64,000 nt of DNA from IMG/VR virus record IMGVR_UViG_3300025087_000941, positions 1-64,000 of that record. One strand, written 5' to 3'. The position numbers were made by a program, and so were the translations under genes. The notes below the pieces were generated by a model. That model saw only the letters and a program-made list of their open reading frames with translations. It was not told the origin of the DNA and did no database searches. This document shows, one piece after another, positions 15,054 to 22,718 of this stretch. This DNA is from a virus. Numbering within the stretch: the stretch's first letter is position 1; every line of letters begins with the position of its first letter.

Positions 15054-15320
15054 ATGCAGAGTGGAAAGAAGCAAACAGACGAGAATCCTGTTTTTGGACA
15101 GAAAGTTGTGGATAACGACCGACGGAATCGTGGGACTAAGCTGGTCGTGACATATGTTTACGGGGGTCTGAGTGGCGAACCAGCATCGGTTGAACTACTC
15201 GTCACCAGCGGATCCAAAAAGAACAAGACCCGTGTCGTAAGCGTAGATACTTTCAAATCCCGAAAGTTCATCAAGCTTCCGCGAGGTCGTGGCCGTCCCC
15301 GTAAGAACGCGCTGGTGTAA
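15054..15320 (+). CDS. Small AT-hook-like basic protein, 88 aa
   Basis: This gene lies between the tRNA-like element and tRNA-Leu. ATG follows a purine-rich site with two AAGGAAA copies. The C-terminus contains PRGRGRPRKNA, the core of an AT-hook, which inserts into the minor groove of AT-rich DNA. The N-terminal part is Lys/Asp-rich and mid-protein strands look beta-rich. It may be a DNA-bound accessory protein. Confidence 0.7.
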   Translation: MQSGKKQTDENPVFGQKVVDNDRRNRGTKLVVTYVYGGLSGEPASVELLVTSGSKKNKTRVVSVDTFKSRKFIKLPRGRGRPRKNALV

Positions 15321-15328
15321 TCGAATAT

Positions 15329-15409
15329 GGGCCGGTGGTGAAACGGCAGACACGCGAGTTTTAGGAACTCGTCCATAACTGGGTGCAGGTTCAAGTCCTG
15401 CCCGGCCTA
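15329..15409 (+). tRNA. tRNA-Leu (anticodon TAG)
   Basis: A full cloverleaf with a long variable arm is visible. Acceptor stem GGGCCGG pairs with CCGGCCT (first pair G-T), anticodon stem CGAGT pairs with ACTCG around TTTAGGA (anticodon TAG), variable arm CCATAACTGG, and T arm GCAGG TTCAAGT CCTGC. The long variable arm supports Leu. CCA is not encoded. Confidence 0.9.
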
Positions 15410-15415
15410 TAAAAC

Positions 15416-15634
15416 ATGGCAAAGAAAAAATCCTATCTAGTTGATGAGTCTAGAAATGGACATCGTATTCGCGCATGGACCAGTACGCTGTCAAATACAG
15501 TAGAAATTTGGGATAGCCCAGATGCTGTCGGAGATCCGAAATTCTCGATGACGTGTCCTAAGACAATGAGATTAGATCTAGAAGCGTGTATCGAAAAAGC
15601 CCTTTATACTTTTTGCAATGCTGACCCAAATTAA
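15416..15634 (+). CDS. Hypothetical protein, 72 aa
   Basis: ATG six bases after the tRNA-Leu end. It is of ordinary composition with one Cys-Pro (TCPKTMRLDLEACIEKAL) in a likely helix. No family was recognised. Confidence 0.55.
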   Translation: MAKKKSYLVDESRNGHRIRAWTSTLSNTVEIWDSPDAVGDPKFSMTCPKTMRLDLEACIEKALYTFCNADPN

Positions 15635-15933
15635 AGGATGTTGCAATTGGCGTCCTTACGATTGCTTAATTGATGCGTCATCTGTCGGGCGGCACAAAAA
15701 ATAACAAGTTTCGTTTATAGATGACCGCAATCGTCAACTCAGCAGAACCAATTTGTACGTAAAAAGCTGTTCGGGCAGCTATATTATTCGATCTTACTCT
15801 GTTTGTTATCGAGATTAGCACTTTTAAACGAGATGTCGATGCAACGCGGAATGTTCTGGGGCCTTCAAACTGACTGTTTGTACGATCGGCCAACTGTCGG
15901 CAGCAAATATTCGGTCAGCTTGTTAGATACACT
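15635..15933. other. Gap without a confident gene
   Basis: Only short frames are present. One (ending at 15941, with MSMQRGMFWGLQTDC and SVSLLDTLCE) overlaps the next small gene and has a Ser- and Cys-containing tail like the SxC proteins, but it lacks a clear start. No tRNA, terminator or repeat was seen. Confidence 0.4.
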
Positions 15934-16170
15934 ATGCGAATAGGACATCTTAGTTTACTTTACAAAATGGACACAATTTCGTCCCGCGCTAAGTCGAGAA
16001 CTGTGTCTGTGTTAACTGGTCGACATTCGTGGGGCTCATTTGGTCTAATCAGTCGTTTCTATGCGTCAAGTTGTTCTACTGAAGTACAGAAACTCGATAT
16101 CGGTTCTGTATGTGGAACAAAAGATTTTTCTAGACTTGGGTTTAGCCGATGTTTCAAACTTTCGAATTAG
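15934..16170 (+). CDS. Small Ser/Cys-rich protein (SxC family), 78 aa
   Basis: ATG start. It has YASSCSTE, IGSVCGTKDFSRLGF and SRCFK near the C-terminus. GTKDFSRLGF recalls the HDIxxLG tail of the tandem paralogs at 8778-9502. No known domain. Confidence 0.55.
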   Translation: MRIGHLSLLYKMDTISSRAKSRTVSVLTGRHSWGSFGLISRFYASSCSTEVQKLDIGSVCGTKDFSRLGFSRCFKLSN

Positions 16171-16211
16171 TCGTCGATTTGTGTTTATTGGTAGGAATCG
16201 AAAGAACGTAG

Positions 16212-16445
16212 ATGATCAAACTAACTAATAATATCCGCTTGTCGGGGTCGTTAGTGGGGTCAAAGTCGTTTCCGGAGTGTGCGGTATCGTGGTCGGAATC
16301 GATGTCGATGTTGTCGTCAGAGTCATTATCAGAGTCGTTGTCAGTATCGGAACCAGCGTCGTTTGCGGGGTCGATGTCGGTAACCGGGTCGGGGCCAGAG
16401 CCGACGCTGAATTCGTTGTCGGGGTCGATAACCCACGATTTGTGA
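16212..16445 (+). CDS. Possible Ser-rich repeat protein, 77 aa
   Basis: ATG start; the middle is built of Ser-Glu-Ser type repeats (SSESLSESLSVSE) from a simple DNA repeat. The opposite strand is also open and would encode an Asp-rich protein with a hydrophobic tail. Because all neighbours are on the plus strand this direction is preferred, but a coding role is uncertain. Confidence 0.3.
   Translation: MIKLTNNIRLSGSLVGSKSFPECAVSWSESMSMLSSESLSESLSVSEPASFAGSMSVTGSGPEPTLNSLSGSITHDL
16256..16425. repeat. Degenerate hexamer-like (tcg/gtc) simple repeat
   Basis: Runs of tcggaatcg, tcgatgtcg, tcagagtcg and tcgttgtcag give a 6-9-base periodic pattern. Two plus frames and one minus frame stay open through it because of the repeat itself. 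It reads as Ser/Glu repeats on the plus strand and Asp/Asn/Ser repeats on the minus strand. Confidence 0.6.
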
Positions 16446-16470
16446 TTACACACCCAACAAGAGAGGTCCG

Positions 16471-16740
16471 ATGAAAAAATTTAAAATGCGTTATGATCCC
16501 GGTAAACCAGCTAAACCCGAAAATTTTATTGTGTGGGATAGCATAGGGTTACACGATGGACAACTAGTAAAAGAATTGGTAGATAGGCTCGGAGCCGGTT
16601 TTAACGATGCCACAATTAGGGTGGATTGCGATTATGATTCCAACAGCATCTCATCGGTATCTATCGAATATAGTAGACCGATGACCAAGAAAGAAATAAG
16701 TCTGGGTTCAACAACGACAATAAAGCGCTATCGTATGTAA
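16471..16740 (+). CDS. Hypothetical protein, 89 aa
   Basis: ATG preceded by gagagg. Lys-rich start, then FIVWDSIGLHDGQLVKELVD and an acidic VDCDYDSNS segment. Composition is that of an ordinary soluble protein. No family was recognised. Confidence 0.6.
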   Translation: MKKFKMRYDPGKPAKPENFIVWDSIGLHDGQLVKELVDRLGAGFNDATIRVDCDYDSNSISSVSIEYSRPMTKKEISLGSTTTIKRYRM

Positions 16741-16807
16741 TAAACAGAGGATCTAGCTCGCTTACTTCGGCTTTTGTGTGCTATGCGAGAACTAAAAAAG
16801 GTGGACG

Positions 16808-17404
16808 ATGATCGATCATAAAGCGCCTACGGGATTTATCGGCAATGTAAAAGATCGACTAGACATGTTTCTAGGCTGGCAAACTCCCCCAGAATTACTG
16901 GAGCCCGTTAGAAACTACTTCGGCGGACGAATTCCGTTTGACGTATGCACGACTCCGGATAATCCAACAGACGCTGAAGATTTTTGGACGCCCGACGATA
17001 ACGCCCTTGGACTTGTATGGCCGGATAGATGTTTCGAGAACCCGCCCTACGGTAAGGCAATGAAAAACTGGGTTCAGAAAGCTGTTTTAGAGAGCCAACA
17101 AGACAACAAAGAAATTATACTGTTGCTATCGGCTGCTCGTTGGGAGCAAGGATGGTGGCAAGAATTTATCGCTGTTGCTGATCTTGTGTGCTTCATACGT
17201 GGTCGTGTTAGCTTTATTCGTCCTATTACTGGAGATCGGGTGAGTGGCAATACATACGCCAACATGTTTGTTGGGTTGAAAATTCGAGACCATCGACTAT
17301 TTACAGACTGTTTCAAGAATGTTGGTTTGTGCATGCGGTGGGAATCGTTGAATACTCCGCCTACCGTAACGGCTTATCAACAATATAGGAATCGACAATC
17401 GTGA
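16808..17404 (+). CDS. Phage DNA N6-adenine methyltransferase (Dam family, PF05869 type)
   Basis: The protein (198 residues) has WQTPPELLEPV near the N-terminus, DVCTTPDNP, and the catalytic motif ENPPYG at about 79-84, followed by ILLLSAARWEQGWW. These are hallmarks of the phage-type Dam methyltransferases, which methylate adenine in DNA to evade host restriction. The motif order is that of a small single-domain enzyme. Its stop overlaps the next small gene by GTGA. Confidence 0.85.
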   Translation: MIDHKAPTGFIGNVKDRLDMFLGWQTPPELLEPVRNYFGGRIPFDVCTTPDNPTDAEDFWTPDDNALGLVWPDRCFENPPYGKAMKNWVQKAVLESQQDNKEIILLLSAARWEQGWWQEFIAVADLVCFIRGRVSFIRPITGDRVSGNTYANMFVGLKIRDHRLFTDCFKNVGLCMRWESLNTPPTVTAYQQYRNRQS

Positions 17405-17589
17405 TAACGGCCCAAAAATCCGCCGCTTTGTTTCGACCTCGCCCGGATACGTTGGGTGGCTGGGATACGAGCGTGTGCTCTCAGGTATTTGCGAGCGTGT
17501 CTGTTATCAAAAAGCAAATAAAAAGAATTGCTAGTCGCGTGGCACATAAAAGGCTTTCCGTGTGTAACAAATTGAGTCACAGCATATAA
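17401..17589 (+). CDS. Small SxC-family protein, 62 aa
   Basis: GTG start overlapping the methyltransferase stop (GTGA). It has DTSVCSQV in the middle and RLSVCNK near the C-terminus, two Ser-Val-Cys elements. Lys/Arg-rich in the second half. Confidence 0.6.
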   Translation: MITAQKSAALFRPRPDTLGGWDTSVCSQVFASVSVIKKQIKRIASRVAHKRLSVCNKLSHSI

Positions 17590-17592
17590 GCG

Positions 17593-17829
17593 ATGAACCA
17601 GTTTAGTCGATTTAAAGCCGGTTACTATCGTTCTATGGGTTCGCATACAAAGGCTAAAAGCGTATTAGCGGGTGGTAAACACGGATGTAGCACGTATAGT
17701 CGCGTAGGAAAAAGCCATATTGATCGATCTAGCGTTAGATTTGGGTTTATTTCTGGCGACTCGTCGTGCGATAGTTGTTCTCGTCACAGTTATCATAGTG
17801 TCTGCCGAATAGGAAATATGGTTTCATAG
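17593..17829 (+). CDS. Small Ser/Cys-rich protein (SxC family), 78 aa
   Basis: ATG three bases after the previous stop. It contains YSRVGKS (15 bases identical to the gene at 7910), GDSSCDSCSRHSYHSVCRIG with a CxxC pair, and ends just before tRNA-Thr. FKAGYYRSMGS at the N-terminus resembles the G(Y/H)Y start of the 8778 group. Confidence 0.6.
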   Translation: MNQFSRFKAGYYRSMGSHTKAKSVLAGGKHGCSTYSRVGKSHIDRSSVRFGFISGDSSCDSCSRHSYHSVCRIGNMVS

Positions 17830-17833
17830 TCTT

Positions 17834-17905
17834 GCTGGTGTAGCTCAACGGTAGAGCGGACGCATTGTAGGCGACCAGATATTGGTTCGATTCCAATCGC
17901 CAGCT
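17834..17905 (+). tRNA. tRNA-Thr (anticodon TGT)
   Basis: Acceptor stem GCTGGTG with CGCCAGC, D arm GCTC/GAGC, anticodon stem GACGC with GCGAC (one A-A mismatch) around ATTGTAG, anticodon TGT, and T arm ATTGG TTCGATT CCAAT. CCA is not encoded. The mismatch in the anticodon stem is unusual but the rest is complete. Confidence 0.88.
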
Positions 17906-17925
17906 CAATAAGAAAGGGATACTGT

Positions 17926-18594
17926 ATGCTTCTTAATTCGTTGTTGGACCAACGACCGAACAAATACCAGACCATAAGAATAGATGATAACACTATTTTG
18001 CCTGGGACTCACGATACGCTAAAAATATGGGGCCGGCTTGGTATTCCAAAAAATCTGATCGGGAAGACTTTATTGGATATCGGATGTTCGACCGGAGCTT
18101 ATTTGTTAGAAGCCTTGTACCACGGGGCGGATCTAGTAACTGGAATTGACGAGGCCGTCGATTGTTGTTCGTGGGCAGATAATATACTTAATTACCAGCT
18201 CAGGTACACGTCCGAAAAACCATTTTCGATTATTCCCGGAAGATTCGATAGTTCGATAGCCGTATTTCCGCACGACTATGTACTAGCCCTATCGGTTATT
18301 CACCATCAACGACGGCCGTTAGAGTTTCTTAGGCTACTGCGTTCGGTAACCAAACATACTTTGTGGATTGAGTGGGAGTTGTGGGATGAACATGCGCCAG
18401 CTAAATTAGACATTGTGCCGGAGGAGCTACCACCCCCAATTTCTACATCGTCTTGGGGACTGGGCTACTATCCGACAGAATATGCTGCGATAAATGCTAT
18501 TATAGCATCAGGATTTTCGGAAATAACTCCACTAGGTAAAGTTAGAGACCGTAGTTGTGGAGAGAACAGGATGGCATTCGAATGCCACCCTTAA
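17926..18594 (+). CDS. Class I SAM-dependent methyltransferase
   Basis: This 222-residue protein has motif I LLDIGCSTGAYLLEAL (about 49-64), an acidic residue in VTGIDEA, and ALSVIHHQRRPLEFLRLLR as post-motif. The overall pattern resembles CmoB/tRNA-wobble or small-molecule methyltransferases, but the substrate is not evident. It follows tRNA-Thr and is fused by overlap to a kinase-like gene, so a joint modification pathway is possible. RBS aaaggg precedes ATG. Confidence 0.8.
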   Translation: MLLNSLLDQRPNKYQTIRIDDNTILPGTHDTLKIWGRLGIPKNLIGKTLLDIGCSTGAYLLEALYHGADLVTGIDEAVDCCSWADNILNYQLRYTSEKPFSIIPGRFDSSIAVFPHDYVLALSVIHHQRRPLEFLRLLRSVTKHTLWIEWELWDEHAPAKLDIVPEELPPPISTSSWGLGYYPTEYAAINAIIASGFSEITPLGKVRDRSCGENRMAFECHP

Positions 18595-19241
18595 AAATTA
18601 ATTCTGGAGGCCAACTTAGTAAGACGCTGGAAAATGGTGTTATTACGATTTCTGGGCCAAGTCGTTATCTAAATAGGCTAATCGCTACATACGATTGGAG
18701 TATCCGATTAAACCTACGTGTGGTTCCACTCACGAGGTTAGTAGGCGATAGGGTAGAACGTACGTATGTTGATGGGACAGATGGGTGTTCGATTCAAGAT
18801 GCCACAAGCAGCGATGGCGCAAAGATCGCTATTTTGGACTACCTACTCGGCGGTTACTGCGATCGTTCATTGCACCATAACGTAATTAAAACACCATCTG
18901 GCTTATTATTCTCAATAGATAATGAGCATGCGTTTAGAACGCTAGATGACTATGGTGCGGACTGGGAGAGAGGTGGGATATCGGGATTTCTGTCCTTGTG
19001 GTGTAGCCTTTGGCAGTTAGATAATTCTGAATCGTTGCACAACGCGATGTGTTCTATCGTTGCTAGTGTAGTAGACGCGTTGTCTAGTTCTATGTGCGCT
19101 CTTGACGTACTAACGGGACAAGAACAAGAGGATGCGTTTATACGATCGGGCTTCTTGATACGAACGAGAAGTGTTGCGCATGCCTGGATATTGTGGCGCA
19201 GATATGCCTACGACAAGGTTTTGCGCGGGATAACACTTTGA
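18582..19241 (+). CDS. Kinase-like protein (PI3/4-kinase or FAM20/HipA-like fold)
   Basis: The 219-residue protein contains LDYLLGGYCDRSLHHN followed by LLFSIDNEHAF. This matches the catalytic loop and metal-binding motif (DxxxGNxDRHxxN ... IDNxxAF) of atypical kinases such as bacterial PI3/4-kinase-like proteins. The usual Asn of GNxDR is Gly here. The substrate is unknown; it is paired with a methyltransferase. ATG overlaps the previous gene by 13 bases; a TTG 27 bases upstream is an alternative. The stop overlaps the next small gene by TTGA. Confidence 0.6.
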   Translation: MPPLKINSGGQLSKTLENGVITISGPSRYLNRLIATYDWSIRLNLRVVPLTRLVGDRVERTYVDGTDGCSIQDATSSDGAKIAILDYLLGGYCDRSLHHNVIKTPSGLLFSIDNEHAFRTLDDYGADWERGGISGFLSLWCSLWQLDNSESLHNAMCSIVASVVDALSSSMCALDVLTGQEQEDAFIRSGFLIRTRSVAHAWILWRRYAYDKVLRGITL

Positions 19242-19444
19242 AACTTCGTCGTATTGTGCGGCCCGAGTCGGCCTACGATTCGAGATGTGCCAGCTACCGT
19301 TACTCTTTAATCCACGGATTGGCGGGATCAATGGGGGCTAAAAGAATAAATAGACCATTTTATACTCCGTGGAGCGACGTATTTAAGCATATCTACGCAG
19401 ATAGTCCTATATCAACATGTAAAAGCAAATACTCTGAAATCTAG
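19238..19444 (+). CDS. Small Ser/Cys-family protein, 68 aa
   Basis: The TTG start overlaps the kinase-like stop. DSRCASYRY near the N-terminus and SPISTCKSKYSEI at the end give the two Ser-x-Cys elements. A longer in-frame ATG at 19193 would overlap the kinase gene. Confidence 0.55.
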   Translation: MKLRRIVRPESAYDSRCASYRYSLIHGLAGSMGAKRINRPFYTPWSDVFKHIYADSPISTCKSKYSEI

Positions 19445-19456
19445 GAACAAGAACAG

Positions 19457-20332
19457 ATGGCTATAAGTAAACCGATGTTGGCGGGTAAGGCTGATATATC
19501 TGCTATTCGATACCCCGTCTTAGTGACCCATAAAGTAGACGGTATAAGATGTCTAAAGATTGATGGAAGAGCAGTGACTCGAAAATTTAAGTCCGTCCCG
19601 AACAACTATGTGAGATCGCTGATCGAACGTAGCTCATTGCCCAGCGGTATTGATGGAGAGTTGATTGTTGATGGAGCCGCATTCAACGATACCAGTAGTG
19701 GCATAATGAGCATAGACGGCGAGCCGGATTTTCGGTACTTAATTTTCGATTACGTCGAAAGAGGAAATTTGTCCGAGCCGTATTCGGACAGAATGAGGCG
19801 GCTGTCAAAACTTGATGTGCCAAAATGGGGCGCTAAACTTCTTCCGACTAAGGTTGTTGATTACGGCGCGTTGCTAGAATACGAAAGTAGAGCTTTAGCC
19901 GATGGATTCGAGGGGATTATGATCCGGTCCCCAGACGGACCTTATAAATGCGGGCGTAGTACAACCAAAGAAGGATTTCTAATGAAGCTAAAGAGATTTG
20001 AGGACTCTGAGGCCAAAGTAGTTGGATTCGAAGAAAAAATGCACAACGCGAATGATGCGACTAAGGATGCATTTGGTCGGACAGAACGATCGTCACATAA
20101 AGCCAATATGATTCCAACAGGCGTGCTGGGAGCCCTTGTTGTGGCTTGGGGATCTGACGAAGTCATGTTTCGCGTAGGCTCGGGATTCGACGATGCACAA
20201 AGAAAAGACATCTGGCTGCACCAACGAAAATACATAGGTAGGTTAGTTAAATTCCGCTTTCAACCATCTGGTTTAAAAGAACTTCCCCGATTTCCTACGT
20301 TCATCGGGTGGCGCCACGAAGATGACCTGTGA
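19457..20332 (+). CDS. ATP-dependent DNA ligase
   Basis: This 291-residue ligase has motif I THKVDGIRC (Lys is the AMP site), motif III-like GELIVDG, motif IV FEGIMIRS and motif V LMKLKRF, followed by a short OB-fold domain ending in GWRHEDDL. It is similar in size to T7-type ligases. It seals nicks in phage replication. ATG start 12 bases after the previous gene, with aggaacaagaa upstream. Confidence 0.9.
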   Translation: MAISKPMLAGKADISAIRYPVLVTHKVDGIRCLKIDGRAVTRKFKSVPNNYVRSLIERSSLPSGIDGELIVDGAAFNDTSSGIMSIDGEPDFRYLIFDYVERGNLSEPYSDRMRRLSKLDVPKWGAKLLPTKVVDYGALLEYESRALADGFEGIMIRSPDGPYKCGRSTTKEGFLMKLKRFEDSEAKVVGFEEKMHNANDATKDAFGRTERSSHKANMIPTGVLGALVVAWGSDEVMFRVGSGFDDAQRKDIWLHQRKYIGRLVKFRFQPSGLKELPRFPTFIGWRHEDDL

Positions 20333-20338
20333 CTACAA

Positions 20339-20518
20339 ATGAAACACGCAGTTAAGATCCAAACCAAAATTGGGTTACACGTTTCTCGCCACAGCGAGTT
20401 TGTTTACCGGACATCTAGAATTCGCGGAATCTGGATTAATTCGTCTTTGTCGTTTTGTAACGATCTCTCATCTAGTAAGAGTAGCACAAGATGGGGACTT
20501 CGAAAGTCTATCTGCTAG
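20339..20518 (+). CDS. Small Ser/Cys-family protein, 59 aa
   Basis: ATG seven bases after the ligase stop. It has LSFCNDLSSSKSS and ends exactly KSIC before TAG. Another frame (20370-20594) is open over the same DNA but lacks the motif. No recognised function. Confidence 0.5.
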   Translation: MKHAVKIQTKIGLHVSRHSEFVYRTSRIRGIWINSSLSFCNDLSSSKSSTRWGLRKSIC

Positions 20519-20535
20519 GGGAAAGATAACCAGCG

Positions 20536-20760
20536 GTGAATTACCAACTCAAAGTTCGAACAGCAATAAATTATCACCTTCTGCCAGCGGATGATACTCG
20601 ACTAATGGCATCAAGATCGGGCATGACTTATGCATACGTAGGGCTATGCAGAAGTGTGACGTGGCACAGTTATGGCAACGCATCGAGCGCAGTATCTGCT
20701 ATCGAGAATTGCAACAGATTTTACAAATCTTTGTGCTGCGAGGACGACTGTAAGTTGTGA
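20536..20760 (+). CDS. Small Ser/Cys-family protein, 74 aa
   Basis: GTG start. LKVRTAINYHLL resembles TKSRAIINDQLH of the member at 21789. VGLCRSVTWHSYGNASS and FYKSLCCEDDCKL carry the cysteines. The stop overlaps the next start by GTGA. Confidence 0.55.
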   Translation: MNYQLKVRTAINYHLLPADDTRLMASRSGMTYAYVGLCRSVTWHSYGNASSAVSAIENCNRFYKSLCCEDDCKL

Positions 20761-20996
20761 ACACAACACACGAAGGTAAACCTGCGGTAACGCTTGGCAA
20801 TTTGAGCGACGCAAAAAGTCGTTTTGTCGCTTCCGCATCCTCGGCTAAGTCTGCACGATACTTTTCTCAGTGCGGGTCTGTGCTGGTATACGGTTCTCTG
20901 ACTTTAAAAGCCAACTATGTTCGTGGTAGGCACTTGAAGCGGGGATTAGGCTATAATAACTCGACGTGTTCGATAAAGGATTTCCTATACGTATGA
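20757..20996 (+). CDS. Small Ser/Cys-family protein, 79 aa
   Basis: Coupled on both sides (GTGA, ATGA). FSQCGSVLVYGS in the middle and the ending NNSTCSIKDFLYV, which resembles SSSCANYREFLLLGM of the member at 8778. Rich in Ser and Ala. Confidence 0.6.
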   Translation: MNTTHEGKPAVTLGNLSDAKSRFVASASSAKSARYFSQCGSVLVYGSLTLKANYVRGRHLKRGLGYNNSTCSIKDFLYV

Positions 20997-21196
20997 ATCA
21001 CCCGCTTAAGGTAATCGGCCTTATTTGCTGTGATGGCATCCCATCGAATATAGCCGACCCTGTTCGCGGCTACCCGCGGACATTGTCACGAGTGGGGGTG
21101 GAAAAAACTTTAACGGCGTGTGCAACACGATGTCGTTTTCTGCGCAGTTTAGCAGGTATAATAAGCGTAACAATATTTCAACGAGCGTTTGTGTGA
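20993..21196 (+). CDS. Small Cys-containing hypothetical protein, 67 aa
   Basis: ATGA-coupled to the previous small gene. It has GLICCDGIPSN and TACATRCRFL. It lacks a clear Ser-x-Cys tail and is more hydrophobic, so it is a distant member or an unrelated passenger. Confidence 0.45.
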   Translation: MNHPLKVIGLICCDGIPSNIADPVRGYPRTLSRVGVEKTLTACATRCRFLRSLAGIISVTIFQRAFV

Positions 21197-21225
21197 ATTC
21201 GTGCAAGAACAGGTGGAAAATTTAA

Positions 21226-21510
21226 ATGAAACTTTACGCTATCGCCGACGAGTGCGACAGGCTATTGGCAGAAACCTGTCATGATTGCAAACCGATAAAG
21301 TTTGGAACGTTCGTACCTGGAAAAGATGGCAACTACTACCAGAATCTGTTTATCTTTGCATATAAATCCAAGAAGGGTTTTAACATGGGGGCCGAGGGGT
21401 ATATACAGTATGTGAAGACAGTAATAAGCGAAGATCCTAGTCTTATCGAGCCCGAATTTGCGTTTGATGTTGAAGATCTGCGGGTTGTTGAATTTGTTAT
21501 GAAAGAATAG
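21226..21510 (+). CDS. Hypothetical protein, 94 aa
   Basis: ATG preceded by aggtggaaa. It is an ordinary acidic soluble protein (LYAIADECDRLLAETCHDC, later FAFDVEDLRVVEFVMKE). No known domain was recognised. Confidence 0.65.
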   Translation: MKLYAIADECDRLLAETCHDCKPIKFGTFVPGKDGNYYQNLFIFAYKSKKGFNMGAEGYIQYVKTVISEDPSLIEPEFAFDVEDLRVVEFVMKE

Positions 21511-21618
21511 ATAGGATGTATTACTGATGAACTTGCCGATGTGTCGTCGTGTGATAATGAACGATTTGTTTTTATCAGATGAGACTCTTTTCGGCTGTCG
21601 TCAAGATCTGACGAGGTA

Positions 21619-21792
21619 ATGGAATCTTCTTGTGGGCTTGTTTTTACTGGCAACTCCTGTTCGTGGGATATCGAGTTAGTCGCCACAAACGAGAATCTGG
21701 TGAACACTGTCCGCAATCCGTGTCGTGGTCAAAATACATTCTCGAAAGACTGTGACCCGCAAATAGATTATGACATCCCGGATTACGCGTGA
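21619..21792 (+). CDS. Small Cys-containing protein in the SxC array, 57 aa
   Basis: ATG start; ESSCGLVFTGNSCSWD and NPCRGQ give the cysteines; the C-terminal part is acidic (DPQIDYDIPDYA). The stop overlaps the next start by GTGA, which supports translation. Confidence 0.45.
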   Translation: MESSCGLVFTGNSCSWDIELVATNENLVNTVRNPCRGQNTFSKDCDPQIDYDIPDYA

Positions 21793-22040
21793 ATAATATT
21801 ACCAAAAGTCGAGCCATCATTAACGATCAGTTACACGATAGGACAATCGCAGTATATCTAAATTCGACAATTGGCGGGAATGTAATATCCGCGTGCGGAT
21901 CTTTATCGCGTATAGTATTCCACTCACGACGGCGCGCATCAAGTAGATGCGCGTGCAAAGACGGTTCGTGGGAATGCTATAAATCGAGGAGCCTGGGTTA
22001 CTGCACCAGCGTTGCAAGGTCCGGCAGTCGCGCTTTCTGA
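21789..22040 (+). CDS. Small Ser/Cys-family protein, 83 aa
   Basis: GTGA-coupled to the preceding gene. ISACGSLSRIVFHS, SSRCACKDGSWECYKS and LGYCTSV carry six cysteines. The N-terminus resembles the member at 20536. It is the last small gene before the control region. Confidence 0.55.
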   Translation: MNNITKSRAIINDQLHDRTIAVYLNSTIGGNVISACGSLSRIVFHSRRRASSRCACKDGSWECYKSRSLGYCTSVARSGSRAF

Positions 22041-22495
22041 CTTTTTGTACGAGCGGCTTTCAAGCCGCGTAGTAGCACCTTCGTCGGCGTTGAATACCAC
22101 TATTCCCGTTTTTTCCATAATTGCTGTTCTTGGCGGCAGCATCCGTGATTTCATAATATATAACATCTGAAATTTTTCCTCGGCTCCCGAGACACAAGAA
22201 GAAAAAACCAAAAAAGATTTTTATTGGTAATACTCTTTCTAATAACACATCTTTCTGAGCCTAATAGTCTTATAAGTTGCTATTAGGCTTACTTAAACTA
22301 TCTAGGAGTATGTTGTTATCTCGCCGACGTAAGATTGCCGACTCTATTATACCCGTGACGCCTATTCCAACGAATCCATTCGGTATTGTGACTATTAGCT
22401 GTTTAAGTCCCCTGTAGAAGATATAAGAGAAGAAGAAAAAAAGATGAATAGTGAGAGAAGAGATTGTTAATGTGGTTCTGTAATAACGAAACTGG
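22041..22495. promoter_or_regulatory. AT-rich intergenic control region
   Basis: This stretch has no convincing long gene on either strand. It holds a GCGGCT/AGCCGC hairpin with a 4-base loop at about 22052, a dyad of AGCCTAATAG and CTATTAGGCT (22258-22289), and a purine-rich run (22421-22462). Two micro-frames of 8 and 12 codons (22444-22508) overlap by TAATG. The region probably controls the downstream regulator and replication genes. Confidence 0.5.
22258..22289. promoter_or_regulatory. Inverted CCTAATAG boxes (operator-like dyad)
   Basis: AGCCTAATAG and its exact reverse complement CTATTAGGCT are separated by 12 bases. Related boxes occur at 22586-22595 (AGCCTAATAG) and 22693-22702 (CCTAATAGGC), the last just before the ribosome binding site of the HTH regulator. 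Spacing and repetition suggest binding sites of that regulator. In an RNA the dyad could also form a hairpin. Confidence 0.55.
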
Positions 22496-22717
22496 ATGCA
22501 CAGAGTAAAGGAGGTGGATATTATTACGTATAATCAAACATCTCTTTTCCCGTTTTTTTCTACACGCTCCCGAAGAGATCAAAAAAGCCTAATAGTCGGT
22601 CATAAGAAGCTGCTTCTAGCCACTATTATTACGAAAGAGCCAAAAAGATTTCAGACGAATTTTCGCTGCCGTGTTAAAACAGGCCCAAAAACCCTAATAG
22701 GCGAAAGGAAGTGCTAA
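22496..22717 (+). CDS. Possible small basic protein upstream of the regulator, 73 aa
   Basis: ATG start overlapping a 12-codon micro-frame; the stop lies one base before the regulator ATG. Lys/Arg-rich. Two of the CCTAATAG boxes fall in the same frame and read KSLIVGHKK and KTLIGERKC, so it is unclear whether the repeat matters as DNA or as protein. Confidence 0.35.
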   Translation: MHRVKEVDIITYNQTSLFPFFSTRSRRDQKSLIVGHKKLLLATIITKEPKRFQTNFRCRVKTGPKTLIGERKC

Positions 22718-22718
22718 A

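Noticed and set aside
16154-16453. Minus-strand Asp-rich protein with a membrane tail
   Set aside because: It is created by the simple repeat, opposes the transcription of all neighbours, and has no ribosome binding site.
20370-20594. 74-codon frame after the DNA ligase
   Set aside because: An overlapping frame (20339-20518) has ATG close to the ligase stop and both Ser-x-Cys motifs.
22052-22067. GCGGCT/AGCCGC hairpin as an intrinsic terminator
   Set aside because: The stem is short and no T-run follows on either strand; it is noted only as part of the control region.
21939-22248. Two minus-strand frames in the control region
   Set aside because: They overlap a coupled plus-strand gene, lack ribosome binding sites and show no family match.
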